DNA of 64,000 nucleotides from Pseudomonadota bacterium. Its GTDB lineage: Bacteria; Pseudomonadota; Gammaproteobacteria; Steroidobacterales; Steroidobacteraceae. The notes beneath the pieces were generated by a model. It had not been told where the DNA came from, searched no databases, and was given only the letters and a program-made list of their open reading frames with translations. Positions 25,692-36,677 of this stretch are shown piece after piece. Numbering within the stretch: the first letter of the stretch is position 1; each line of letters opens with the position of its first letter. The stretch covers positions 62,001-126,000 of the forward strand of contig JAFAGC010000009.1 in the NCBI GenBank assembly GCA_023423065.1, given 5' to 3'. A program made the position numbers and the translations under genes.

Positions 25692-25946
25692 ACGTTTTCG
25701 GCAAGCGATGCTTCCTCTACGACGGCAGAAGTCAGTAAGACCGACTGCAATCAGTCCGCTATTGAAATCGTGCTTGCCTCGATCCGCGCCCTGGACAGTC
25801 AGTCGATTGACCAGAGCGGACTGGGAACCGACATATTTGGCCTTGCCGCCGGAATGGCGCGATTCGCGCGTTGAATTGATGCTTTTGGTCGTATATCGGC
25901 CTGGAAGACTTATCCCGCCATCCCGCCCTGTTTATCATCCGCCGTC
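25692..25946 (+). other. Gap before parB with an in-frame protein-like continuation
   Basis: After the TAG of the preceding gene the same reading frame stays open to a TGA at 25872–25874. The translation (for example KTDCNQSAIEIVLASIRALD and SGLGTDIFGLAAG) has a natural amino acid mix, so it may be a decayed C-terminal region or the remnant of another gene. A different-frame 80-codon ORF here is Arg/Pro-rich and unconvincing. The last 70 bp lead to parB. Confidence 0.4.
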
Positions 25947-26876
25947 ATGAGTACGAAGAAACCAGTCATGGGCCGCGGCCTCGAGGCGCTGCTGGGCCAG
26001 ATGACGAAGCGGCCCGAGCCCGCGCCCACGGGCGCGCCGGCCGCAACCGCTCCGCCCGCGAAACTCCCGGGTGACGAGCTCGCGAACCTGCCGCTCGACC
26101 TCTTGCAGCGGGGCAAGTACCAGCCGCGCGTCGACATGCGACAGGAGTCCCTCGAAGAGCTCGCGGCGTCGATCAAGGCACAGGGCATCGTGCAGCCCAT
26201 TGTCGTGCGCCCCGTCGACGGCGCCGCGCCCGGTCAATCGCAGCGGTACGAAATCATCGCCGGCGAGCGCCGTTGGCGCGCCGCGCAGATCGCCGGTCTC
26301 GCCACCGTGCCGGCGGTCATCCGCCGCGTGCCCGACGAAGCCGCCATCGCGATGGCGCTCATCGAGAACATCCAGCGCGAGAACCTCAACCCGCTCGAAG
26401 AAGCGCGTGCGCTCGAACGCCTCATCAGCGAATTCGGCATCACGCACCAGCAGGCGGCCGACGCGGTCGGACGTTCGCGCGCCGCGGTGTCAAATCTGCT
26501 GCGCCTGCTCGAACTGCCCGACGAAATCAGCGCGTTCGTCGAGCAGCGCGAGCTCGAGATGGGCCACGCGCGCGCGTTGTTAGGCCTCACACAGCGCCGC
26601 CAGCAGATCGAAGTCGGCACGCTGGTCGCGAAGAAGGGTCTCTCCGTGCGCGACACCGAAGCGATGGTGCGCGCGTTGCTCGCCAGGACCGCCGGCGGCG
26701 CGAACGCGAAGGAATCGAAATCCCTCGATCCCAACGTGCGGCGTCTGCAGGACGAGCTGTCCGAAAAACTCGGCGCGCGCGTCGAAATCCAGCACGCCGC
26801 GAACGGTCGCGGAAAACTCGTAGTGAGTTACCACTCGCTCGACGAGCTCGACGGCATCATTGCGCACATTCAATAA
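25947..26876 (+). CDS. parB: Chromosome-partitioning protein ParB (Spo0J)
   Basis: The 309-residue protein has the ParB N-terminal CTPase domain (YQPRVDMRQESLEELAASI, GERRWRAAQIAG, ENIQRENLNPLEEA), a helix-turn-helix domain (about residues 160–220, HQQAADAVGRSRAAVSNLLR) that reads parS, and a C-terminal dimerisation segment. It begins MSTKKPVMGRGLEALLG, the usual ParA-binding start. It loads as a CTP-dependent clamp at parS. I found no full consensus parS (TGTTTCACGTGAAACA) in the window. The 3' end overlaps the TTG start of the next gene. Confidence 0.95.
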   Translation: MSTKKPVMGRGLEALLGQMTKRPEPAPTGAPAATAPPAKLPGDELANLPLDLLQRGKYQPRVDMRQESLEELAASIKAQGIVQPIVVRPVDGAAPGQSQRYEIIAGERRWRAAQIAGLATVPAVIRRVPDEAAIAMALIENIQRENLNPLEEARALERLISEFGITHQQAADAVGRSRAAVSNLLRLLELPDEISAFVEQRELEMGHARALLGLTQRRQQIEVGTLVAKKGLSVRDTEAMVRALLARTAGGANAKESKSLDPNVRRLQDELSEKLGARVEIQHAANGRGKLVVSYHSLDELDGIIAHIQ

Positions 26877-27588
26877 CGCACTCGCGACAGCGCTGCTGCT
26901 GGCACTGCCGCTCACCTCTGCCGCAAAGGAGTTGTTCCGCGACGACTTCGACGCCGGCCTCGCCCAGTGGCACATCGAGGCGGAAAAACCCGCGAAGATC
27001 GCCGCCGCGAACGGCGTGCTCGACATCGACACCCCCGCGGGCGTCACGCTGTGGTTCAAACCGAAGCTCACGGGACCCGTGGCGATCGAATTCGACGCCA
27101 TCGCCGTGTCGGAGGGTCGCGCGAACGACGAGGTCAGCGACCTCAATGTCTTCTGGATGGCGAACAACCGCGACGGCACGCAACCGGTTTACGCCCGCAC
27201 GCGCAGCGGCAAGTTCGCCGAATACAACGATCTGCTCACTTATTACGTGGGGCTGGGCGGCAACCGGAACACGACTACGCGTTTCCGCCGCTACATCGGC
27301 GATCCGGACATCCGGCCGATGCTCCCCGAGCACGATCTTTCTGCCCCCGGTGTACTGCTGAAGCCGAACCGGAAACAGGCCATTCGCCTGGTGGCGAACG
27401 GAAAGTCGATCGAATACTGGCGGGACGGCGAACGGCTGTTTCACCTCGCAGACGATGCGCCTTACGAGGACGGCTGGTTCGCCCTGCGCTCGACTTTCAG
27501 CCACCTGCGCATCGCCCGTTTCCGGGTTTTCTCCCTGCCGCCCGGTGGCGAGCGGAAGACGTCCGACAAGAGCCTCCCGGATACGTAA
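26860..27588 (+). CDS. Secreted DUF6250-like (concanavalin-like fold) protein
   Basis: The 242-residue product has a signal peptide (about residues 1–21, RTFNNALATALLLALPLTSA) that is only complete if translation starts at the TTG at 26860, inside the last codons of parB; no ATG or GTG gives it. The body shows DDFDAGLAQWHIEAE, TTRFRRYIGDP, RPMLPEHDLSA and APYEDGWFALRSTFSHL, a pattern I recall from DUF6250 proteins found in polysaccharide-degradation loci. It probably binds or modifies glycans outside the cytoplasm; this is inference. It lies between parB and the ATP synthase promoter. Confidence 0.7.
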   Translation: MRTFNNALATALLLALPLTSAAKELFRDDFDAGLAQWHIEAEKPAKIAAANGVLDIDTPAGVTLWFKPKLTGPVAIEFDAIAVSEGRANDEVSDLNVFWMANNRDGTQPVYARTRSGKFAEYNDLLTYYVGLGGNRNTTTRFRRYIGDPDIRPMLPEHDLSAPGVLLKPNRKQAIRLVANGKSIEYWRDGERLFHLADDAPYEDGWFALRSTFSHLRIARFRVFSLPPGGERKTSDKSLPDT

Positions 27589-27615
27589 AACCCAGGAAAA
27601 AACGCGGCTTTCGTG

Positions 27616-27644
27616 TTGAAGGTGCCAGGGTCGGCGTATATAAT
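27616..27644 (+). promoter_or_regulatory. Strong sigma-70-type promoter for the ATP synthase operon
   Basis: TTGAAG (27616–27621) and a perfect TATAAT (27639–27644) are separated by exactly 17 bp, an excellent match to the sigma-70 consensus and the best promoter seen in the window. It lies 130 bp upstream of atpI and points into the atp operon, giving an untranslated leader of about 120 nt. Confidence 0.8.
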
Positions 27645-27712
27645 GCGCGCCCCTGGCCAAGGCACACGTAAGTCGTTGCCAAGCCAAACAATTTTCGAAC
27701 ATCGCTGATGCA

Positions 27713-27731
27713 GCTCGCGGCCTTCGCGAGC
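27713..27731 (+). other. Hairpin in the atp operon leader
   Basis: GCTCGCG (27713–27719) and CGCGAGC (27725–27731) form a 7-bp perfect stem with a 5-nt loop in the predicted untranslated leader between the atp promoter and atpI. There is no T-tract, so it is not an intrinsic terminator. It could stabilise the mRNA or affect atpI translation; no function is established. Confidence 0.45.
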
Positions 27732-27774
27732 CCGTCGTGCTGTTCGCGGATTGTCGACTTGCAGTAGGAGTGTC

Positions 27775-28188
27775 GTGGTCACCCTTGAGTTGCCCCAAGC
27801 GAGGCGACTGGCAGCGAGCGTAGTGCTCGGCCAGGTCGTCGTAACGGTCGTGGCCGCGGCACTTTGCTTCGCGGTGTGGGGGCGTATCGCCGGATTGTCG
27901 GCCCTCGTGGGTGGCGGGATTTCCGCGATCGCGAGCGCTGCGCTCGCGATCATCGGTTTCGCGTCGCCGGCGGGTTCGGATCCGCAGCGTGTCGCGCGCG
28001 CCTTCTACGTGGGTGAGGGAACGAAGCTCGCGGTGACGGTCGCCCTGTTCGTCGCGGTCTTCCTGACGATGAAGGTGTCGTTCGCCGCGTTGTTCGGCGC
28101 CTACATCGCAACGTTGTTCGTGTACTGGATCGCGCTCGCGAATGCCCTGCCTCCCCTGTCGGGAGCGCCGAGCGCCGCGAAACGCTAG
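27775..28188 (+). CDS. atpI: ATP synthase subunit I
   Basis: The 137-residue membrane protein has four hydrophobic segments and the layout of AtpI, the assembly factor that helps c-ring formation or magnesium supply for the F1Fo ATP synthase. Start codon choice: the only plausible start near AGGAG (27766–27770) is the GTG at 27775, although the 4-nt spacing is short; a TTG at 27751 is also in frame. It opens the operon atpIBEFHAGDC. Confidence 0.85.
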   Translation: MVTLELPQARRLAASVVLGQVVVTVVAAALCFAVWGRIAGLSALVGGGISAIASAALAIIGFASPAGSDPQRVARAFYVGEGTKLAVTVALFVAVFLTMKVSFAALFGAYIATLFVYWIALANALPPLSGAPSAAKR

Positions 28189-28200
28189 GGAAAAAGATAG

Positions 28201-29028
28201 ATGGCCGCTGTCGAACATTCCGCCGAACATGCTCCCACCGGGAGCGAATACATCATTCACCATCTCGCCAATCTCAAGTACGGCGAGGGATTCTGGACCT
28301 TCAACGTCGACAGCATCTTCTTCTCGGTGCTGCTCGGACTCGTGTTCGTCGTTTCGTTCTACATGGCCGCGCGCAACGCCACCGTGGGGGTGCCGGGCAA
28401 GTTCCAGAATTTCGTCGAGACGGTGGTCGAGTTCGTCGACACGCAGGTGCGCGACACCTTCCACGGCCAGAGCCCGATCATCGCCCCGCTCGCGCTCACG
28501 ATCTTCTGCTGGATCCTGCTGATCAATTTCATGGACGTCGTGCCGGTGGATCTGCTGCCGCTGATCGGATCGAAGGCCGGCATCGACTACCTCAAGGTCG
28601 TTCCGTCCACCGACCTCAACATCACGCTCGGCATGTCGATCACGGTGTTCCTGATCGTCATGTTCTACAGCTTCAAGATCAAAGGCTTCGGCGGCTTCAC
28701 CTGGGAGCTGCTCACGCATCCGTTCGGCAAGTGGATGATGCCGTTCAACCTGCTGCTGAACCTCATCGAGCACCTGGCGCGCCCGGTGTCGCTCGGCCTG
28801 CGTCTCTACGGAAACCTGTACGCCGGCGAAATGATCTTCCTGCTGCTCGCCGTGCTCGGTGGCAGCTTCGCCATAAATTCGCTCGCCGGCATCGGCGGAG
28901 CCGTCGGCCAGTTGCTGCTGGGCACCGTCTGGGCGGTGTTCCACATCCTGGTCATCCCGCTGCAGGCATTCATCTTCATGGTGCTGACGATCGTGTACCT
29001 CGCGCAGGCGCACGAGACTCATCACTGA
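28201..29028 (+). CDS. atpB: ATP synthase Fo subunit a
   Basis: The 275-residue membrane protein carries the essential Arg in the helix LARPVSLGLRLYGNLYAGE (equivalent to Arg210 of E. coli), which faces the c-ring and couples proton flow to rotation. Five to six membrane helices and the WMMPFNLLLNLIEHLARP segment are typical. It follows atpI by 12 bp and is 38 bp before atpE. Confidence 0.97.
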   Translation: MAAVEHSAEHAPTGSEYIIHHLANLKYGEGFWTFNVDSIFFSVLLGLVFVVSFYMAARNATVGVPGKFQNFVETVVEFVDTQVRDTFHGQSPIIAPLALTIFCWILLINFMDVVPVDLLPLIGSKAGIDYLKVVPSTDLNITLGMSITVFLIVMFYSFKIKGFGGFTWELLTHPFGKWMMPFNLLLNLIEHLARPVSLGLRLYGNLYAGEMIFLLLAVLGGSFAINSLAGIGGAVGQLLLGTVWAVFHILVIPLQAFIFMVLTIVYLAQAHETHH

Positions 29029-29066
29029 TTCTCAGGTAGTTAGTTCAAGGTTTCGTTGGAGGAAAA

Positions 29067-29348
29067 ATGGAAAACGTAGCTGCAATTGCTCAGATTCAGA
29101 GTTTCACCGCGCTCGGCGTCGGCCTGATCTTCGGCCTCGGCGCGCTCGGCACCGCGATCGGCTTCGGCCTGCTCGGCGGCAAGTTCCTGGAAGGCGCCGC
29201 GCGCCAGCCGGAACTGACCCCGGCCCTGCAGGTGAAGATGTTCATCGTCGCCGGCCTGCTCGACGCGGTCGCGATGATCGGTATCGGCTTCGCGCTGTTC
29301 TTCACGTTCGCGAATCCGTTCCTGAACCAGCTTCCCGGCGCGCAGTAA
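29067..29348 (+). CDS. atpE: ATP synthase Fo subunit c
   Basis: The 93-residue hairpin protein has the Gly-rich first helix (FGLGALGTAIGFGLLGGKF), the polar loop Arg-Gln-Pro (GAARQPEL) and the ion-binding Asp in GLLDAVAMIGIG, as in the proton-type E. coli c subunit (Asp61). No sodium-type Gln/Glu/Ser set is seen, so the enzyme should use protons. A GGAGG ribosome site lies close to the ATG, consistent with the high dose of c needed per complex. Confidence 0.97.
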   Translation: MENVAAIAQIQSFTALGVGLIFGLGALGTAIGFGLLGGKFLEGAARQPELTPALQVKMFIVAGLLDAVAMIGIGFALFFTFANPFLNQLPGAQ

Positions 29349-29377
29349 GAAACGTCCAAGAACGCTAGGAGAGACGC

Positions 29378-29848
29378 GTGAATATCACCGTCACACTCAT
29401 CATCCAGATGTTGGTCTTCGCGATCTTCGTCTGGGTCGTGATGAAGTTCATCTGGCCGATCATCCTCGGCGCGATGAACGAGCGCGAGAAGAAGATCGCC
29501 GCCGGGCTCGCCGCCGCGGAGCAGGGCCAGAAGGACCTGTCCGAAGCGAAGAGCCGCGCCGACGAGGTCATCAAGGAAGCCCGCACCCGGGCGCTCGCGA
29601 TCGAATCGCAGGCGCGCACGCAGGCCAACCAGATCCTCGAGGAAGCGCGCAAGGCCGCGAGCCTCGAGGGTGAGAAAGCCCTCGCCAGCGCCAAGTCGCA
29701 GATCGAGCTCGAGAGCAATCGTGCGCGTGACGCGCTGCGTGGACAGGTCGTCAGCCTGGCCGTCGCGGGCGCCAAGCGCGTGCTCGAGAAGGAAATCGAC
29801 GCGAAGGCGCACGGCGAATTGCTCGACCAGCTCGCGGCGAAGCTCTAA
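29378..29848 (+). CDS. atpF: ATP synthase Fo subunit b
   Basis: The 156-residue protein has an N-terminal membrane helix (ITVTLIIQMLVFAIFVWVVM) then the conserved KFIWPxIxxAMNERxKKI segment and a long charged coiled coil rich in Ala, Glu and Lys. It forms the peripheral stalk dimer linking a to delta. The length equals E. coli AtpF. Start codon GTG–ATG ambiguity: the ORF start at 29378 is GTG and gives the usual MNITxTLIIQ beginning. Confidence 0.96.
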   Translation: MNITVTLIIQMLVFAIFVWVVMKFIWPIILGAMNEREKKIAAGLAAAEQGQKDLSEAKSRADEVIKEARTRALAIESQARTQANQILEEARKAASLEGEKALASAKSQIELESNRARDALRGQVVSLAVAGAKRVLEKEIDAKAHGELLDQLAAKL

Positions 29849-29859
29849 GGCGAAGGGTC

Positions 29860-30396
29860 ATGGCTGAACGCATCACCACCGCACGTCCGTACGCGAAGGC
29901 GATCTTCGCGCTCGCGCGCAAGGGCAACACGCTGGCGAGCACCGCCGCCGGGCTCACGCTCGCGGCCCGCGTCGTCGCCGATCCGCGCGTGAGCCCGCTG
30001 CTCGGCAGCCCGCACGTCACGCCGGCGCAGCTCGCCGAGCTCGTGAACGGCATCGCCGGCTCCTCGCTCGAAGAGAACGGACGCAACTTCGTCGCGCTGC
30101 TCGCGCAGAACCGGCGGCTCGGATTCCTCCCCGAGATCGCCGCGCTGTTCGAGCAGATGAAGGCCGAAGTGGAGAATGCGGTGGACGTCGAGGTGACATC
30201 GGCCACGTCGCTCACGCCGGACCAGGAAGCGCGTTACGCGGCGGCGTTGCAGAAGAAGCTGGGGCGCAGCGTGCGCCTGCATACGAAGGTCGATGGCAGC
30301 TTGTTAGGTGGCGCCGTCCTCAAGGCCGGGGATCTCGTGATCGACGGCTCGATCAAGGGCCGGCTCGAGCGCATGGCCACCGAATTGACCGCATAA
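29860..30396 (+). CDS. atpH: ATP synthase F1 subunit delta
   Basis: The 178-residue protein begins MAERITTARPYAKAIFALAR, the delta subunit N-terminal motif (ARPYAxAxFxxA), has the ENGRNFVALLAQNRRL helix, and ends with the VLKAGDLVIDGSIKGRLERM signature. Delta joins the peripheral stalk to the F1 head. It follows atpF by 11 bp. A TTG-TTA-GGT codon run at 30301 is unusual in this GC-rich gene. Confidence 0.96.
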   Translation: MAERITTARPYAKAIFALARKGNTLASTAAGLTLAARVVADPRVSPLLGSPHVTPAQLAELVNGIAGSSLEENGRNFVALLAQNRRLGFLPEIAALFEQMKAEVENAVDVEVTSATSLTPDQEARYAAALQKKLGRSVRLHTKVDGSLLGGAVLKAGDLVIDGSIKGRLERMATELTA

Positions 30397-30418
30397 AGAA
30401 TTTGTAAGGAACCGGAAC

Positions 30419-31957
<1,539 letters not shown>

Positions 31958-31981
31958 GACTCACCGGAGAGTAGCTAGCCG

Positions 31982-32845
31982 ATGGCTGGAACAAAGGAAA
32001 TCCGCGTCAAGATCGCCAGCGTCAAGTCGACGCAGAAGATCACGAAGGCGATGCAGATGGTCGCGACCAGCAAGATGCGTCGCGCCCAGGACCGCATGCG
32101 CCTGGCGCGTCCGTACGCCGACAAGATCAGGTCGGTGATCGGCAACCTCACGCAGGCGAATCCGGACTACCGGCATCCGTTCCTGCAGGAGCGCGCCGAG
32201 GTCAAGAACGTCGGCATCATCGTGATCTCGTCGGACCGCGGCTTGTGCGGCTCGCTCAACATCAACATCTTCAAGCAGGTGCTGATCGCGATGCGCGACT
32301 GGCAGGGCAAGGGCGCGCAGGTTTCGCTGTGCCTCATCGGCGGCAAGGCAAGTGCGTTCTTCCGCCGCCTGCCGAACCCGATCCTCGCGAACACGCAGGG
32401 ACTCGGCGACCACCCGCACATCAAGGATCTGATCGGCACGGTCAAGGTCATGCTCGACGCCTACCGCGACGGCAAGATCGACCGGTTGTACCTCGTGAAC
32501 TCGCAGTTCGTGAACACGATGACGCAGAAGCCGGTGATGCAGCAGCTGCTGCCGGTCGAGCCCATCGACGGCGCCGAGCTGCAGGAACACTGGGACTACA
32601 TCTACGAGCCCGCCGCCTCGGACATCCTCGACGGCGTGCTGATGCGTTACATCGAGTCGCAGGTCTACCGCGGCGCGGTCGAGAACGTCGCCTGCGAGAT
32701 GGCGGCGCGCATGGTCGCCATGAAGGCCGCGTCGGACAACGCCGGCAAGCTCATCGGCGAGCTCCAGCTCATCTACAACAAGGCCCGCCAGGCCGCGATC
32801 ACCAAGGAATTGGCCGAGATCGTGGGCGGCGCGGCGGCCGTCTGA
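31982..32845 (+). CDS. atpG: ATP synthase F1 subunit gamma
   Basis: The 287-residue protein starts MAGTKEIRVKIASVKSTQKI, the signature N-terminal helix of the gamma rotor shaft, has SSDRGLCGSLNIN in the middle and ends with the helix NARQAAITKELAEIVGGA-like (here YNKARQAAITKELAEIVGG). It rotates inside the alpha/beta hexamer. The length equals that of E. coli AtpG. The 46-bp spacer to atpD contains TTAGTTAG. Confidence 0.97.
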   Translation: MAGTKEIRVKIASVKSTQKITKAMQMVATSKMRRAQDRMRLARPYADKIRSVIGNLTQANPDYRHPFLQERAEVKNVGIIVISSDRGLCGSLNINIFKQVLIAMRDWQGKGAQVSLCLIGGKASAFFRRLPNPILANTQGLGDHPHIKDLIGTVKVMLDAYRDGKIDRLYLVNSQFVNTMTQKPVMQQLLPVEPIDGAELQEHWDYIYEPAASDILDGVLMRYIESQVYRGAVENVACEMAARMVAMKAASDNAGKLIGELQLIYNKARQAAITKELAEIVGGAAAV

Positions 32846-32891
32846 CGCAGACGGCGCTTGCAAAGACAGAATTAGTTAGAGGTTAGCGAAC

Positions 32892-34310
<1,419 letters not shown>

Positions 34311-34348
34311 GTTAGTTAGCCCCAGAGTCAGCCCCAGAGAGCAACGAA

Positions 34349-34783
34349 ATGGCCACCGCAGCAGCGAACACGATTCACGTCGACATCGTCAGCGCCGAGG
34401 GAGAAATCTTCTCGGGCGCGGCGTCCATGGTGTTCGCGCCCGGCACGCAGGGCGAGCTCGGCATCGCGCCGCGCCACGCCCCGCTGCTCACGCTGCTCAA
34501 GGCCGGCGAAGTGCGCGTGCAGACGCCCGACGGCCAGGAACAGCAGTTCTTCGTGGGCGGCGGCGCGCTCGAAGTGCAGCCCAACAAGGTCAGCGTGCTC
34601 GCCGACACGGCGCTGCGCGCCAAGGACCTCGACGAAGCCGCGGCCCTCGCGGCCAAGCAGCGCGCCGAAGACGCGCTGCGCAGCGCGACCGACAAGCTCG
34701 AGCAGGCTGAGGCTCTCAAGGAGCTGGTGCGCATGAACGAGCAGATCAAGATGATCCAGAAGCTGCGCAAGGTTAAGGGCTGA
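34349..34783 (+). CDS. atpC: ATP synthase F1 subunit epsilon
   Basis: The 144-residue protein has the epsilon N-terminal beta sandwich (HVDIVSAEGEIFSG, GTQGELGIAPRHAPLLT) and a C-terminal two-helix domain rich in Ala and Lys that can inhibit ATP hydrolysis. It is the last gene of the atp operon. The 87 bp following lack a clear intrinsic terminator. The spacer before it contains two copies of AGCCCCAGAG. Confidence 0.95.
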   Translation: MATAAANTIHVDIVSAEGEIFSGAASMVFAPGTQGELGIAPRHAPLLTLLKAGEVRVQTPDGQEQQFFVGGGALEVQPNKVSVLADTALRAKDLDEAAALAAKQRAEDALRSATDKLEQAEALKELVRMNEQIKMIQKLRKVKG

Positions 34784-34870
34784 GTGACTCGGCGTTCCGT
34801 TCGCGACGGGCGTCCGGCGATCAGTTAGAGTCGTCGGCCGTGATGGACCACGCACACGGTGGGACGCGGC

Positions 34871-35251
34871 ATGGAAAAGCCTGAGTTCTTCGAGCAAGTC
34901 GACAAGCGCGGCTACTATCGTCCACTCGGGGAAGTGACCTTCGACCAGGCCATCGCCATGGTCGCGACTGCCATGATCTACGCACGCGAGAACGGCATGG
35001 CGGAACTGCTCGCGAACGTGCGGGGGCTGCGCGCACCGTATTCCGCACTGACGGTCTTCGACCGCTACTCGATGGCGGTGCGCTGGGCCGATGCCGCCGG
35101 CACGGGTTTGCGCGTCGTCCTGGTCACGCGTCCCGAGATGATGGATCCCGACAAGATAGGCCTGCTCATGGCCCAGAACCGGGGCGTGACCGGCGAGGTG
35201 TTCACGGACGAATCCGAGGCACTGGCCTGGCTCGATCGGCTCGCGACATGA
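34871..35251 (+). CDS. SpoIIAA-like (STAS-fold) protein, first of two in the window
   Basis: The 126-residue soluble protein fits the SpoIIAA-like group (STAS-related alpha/beta fold): an early strand GYYRPLGEVTFDQAIAM, a helix with LLANVRGLRAP after it, a pair DRYSMAVRWADAAG, a strand LRVVLVTRPEMMD, and the typical closing TDESEALAWLDRL. Members bind lipid-like ligands or act in stress regulation, but this one is uncharacterised. The ATG at 34871 is preferred over a GTG at 34859. It is similar in layout to the protein at 39377–39754. Confidence 0.65.
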   Translation: MEKPEFFEQVDKRGYYRPLGEVTFDQAIAMVATAMIYARENGMAELLANVRGLRAPYSALTVFDRYSMAVRWADAAGTGLRVVLVTRPEMMDPDKIGLLMAQNRGVTGEVFTDESEALAWLDRLAT

Positions 35252-35286
35252 TGCGAGCCTGATCATCAGGCTCCGAAGGTAGATCG

Positions 35287-35931
35287 ATGCGCGCGACACT
35301 CTATTTTTCCCGCAATCCCAATCCGCGCCTGGCCGTCGCGTCGGCGCGCTATCTGAAAGCCCCGGTCGACTTCGAGTGGGCCGCGCCACTCGCGCCCGAC
35401 AGCCAGGAAAGATTCCGCAAGATCAACCCGAACCTGCGGGTGCCCATCCTGCTGGAAGGTGGCGAGTCCCTATGGGAGACCGATGCGATCGTCTGCCGGC
35501 TCTCGCAACTGGCCGGTTCCGAGTTCTGGCGAACGGGCCGGGAACTGCCGGACATGATTCGCTGGATCAGTTGGGCGAAGAGTCACTTCGGCCTGGCCTG
35601 CGACATGGTGCACTTCGAGCGAGGCACGAAGTTGCGCTACAAGCTGGGAGATCTCGACGAGAAGCAGATCGAGAAAGGGCTCCAGCTGTTTCACGAGAGC
35701 GCGGCGCTGCTGTCGGCGCATCTGCGCGGCCGCGAATGGCTCGTCGGGGGTTCACCCTCGTACGCGGACTTTCGCATGGCTGCCTTCCTGCCCTACAACG
35801 ACGTGGCGAAGCTGCCGCTGTCGAACTACCCGGAAATCGAAAACTGGTACGGCCGCGTCGCGCGCCTCGAGGGCTGGCTCCAGCCTTTCGAAGGGCTCGT
35901 CGCGCCGGAACTGCCGCCTGTTCCCGCCTGA
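35287..35931 (+). CDS. Glutathione S-transferase family protein
   Basis: The 214-residue protein has a thioredoxin-like N-terminal domain with the cis-Pro segment NLRVPILLEGG and the following ESLWETDAI (glutathione gamma-glutamyl contact, normally E-S/T), then an all-helical C-terminal domain with LVGGSPSYADFRMAAFL, the N-capping box of the GST family. It would conjugate or carry glutathione; substrate unknown. It follows the SpoIIAA-like gene by 35 bp and could share its transcript. Confidence 0.85.
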   Translation: MRATLYFSRNPNPRLAVASARYLKAPVDFEWAAPLAPDSQERFRKINPNLRVPILLEGGESLWETDAIVCRLSQLAGSEFWRTGRELPDMIRWISWAKSHFGLACDMVHFERGTKLRYKLGDLDEKQIEKGLQLFHESAALLSAHLRGREWLVGGSPSYADFRMAAFLPYNDVAKLPLSNYPEIENWYGRVARLEGWLQPFEGLVAPELPPVPA

Positions 35932-35958
35932 CGTCAGCGGAATTCTCCGACTCATCCG

Positions 35959-36645
35959 ATGAACATTTCCCCTGATAGCCGCGCCTCGAACGAATCGCAT
36001 GACGCGGGCGCGGGTCTGCCGGCCGGAGAATTTTCCCTCTGGCTGCGTGAGATGCGCGCCTCGCTCGCGGGTGGCCCGGGCATGGACGTCGCCTGTGGCG
36101 ATTGCGTGGGCTGCTGTACCTCGTCCTACTACATCAAGGTACGGGCCCACGAAACCGTGGCACTCGAGCGCATCGGCGCCGCGCGCCTCGAGCCCGATCC
36201 CGGCGGCAGGGGACACATGCTCATGGGATACGACGAGCGCGGCCATTGCCGGATGTTCAGGAGCGGCGGCTGCTCCATCTACCAGGATCGCCCCGAAACC
36301 TGTCGTACCTACGACTGCCGCGTGTTCTCGGCGTCCGGCATGAAGGCAGGCGGAGACGACAAGTCGGTGATCAATACACGCGTCGCACTCTGGAGATTCT
36401 CGTTCCCCACGGAGCAGGACAGGGCGGAGCAGCGCGCGGTGACGGCCGCCGCGAATTTCCTGCGCCAGCATCCGGTGCGTTTTCCCGGCGGGCACATCCC
36501 GTCGCGGCCCAGCGAGATCGCGGTGCTCGCCGTGAAGACCTACGAGGTTTTCATGAATCCTCCGGCGACGGATGCCGAGATCGGCGCCGCGCTCGTGCAG
36601 GCGGCGCTCGACTTCGATCGCGCCGCCGGCAAGCCTCGAGGTTGA
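35959..36645 (+). CDS. YkgJ-family cysteine-cluster protein
   Basis: The 228-residue protein has the CGDCVGCC motif near residue 47 and a later pair of cysteines in CRMFRSGGCSIYQDRPETCRTYDCR split over two short runs, the CxxCxxCC arrangement of the YkgJ/Fe-S or zinc-binding family. Its biochemical role is unknown. It starts 28 bp after the GST gene. The ATG gives a sensible N-terminus, though the first 30 residues are unconserved. Confidence 0.8.
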   Translation: MNISPDSRASNESHDAGAGLPAGEFSLWLREMRASLAGGPGMDVACGDCVGCCTSSYYIKVRAHETVALERIGAARLEPDPGGRGHMLMGYDERGHCRMFRSGGCSIYQDRPETCRTYDCRVFSASGMKAGGDDKSVINTRVALWRFSFPTEQDRAEQRAVTAAANFLRQHPVRFPGGHIPSRPSEIAVLAVKTYEVFMNPPATDAEIGAALVQAALDFDRAAGKPRG

Positions 36646-36677
36646 TCGGACTCCCCGCGCCACTTATCGTGCGCTCA

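Noticed and set aside
25708..25950. 80-codon open frame before parB
   Set aside because: Arg/Pro/Leu-rich, no start signal, and it runs into the parB start; the competing frame that continues the previous gene looks more protein-like.
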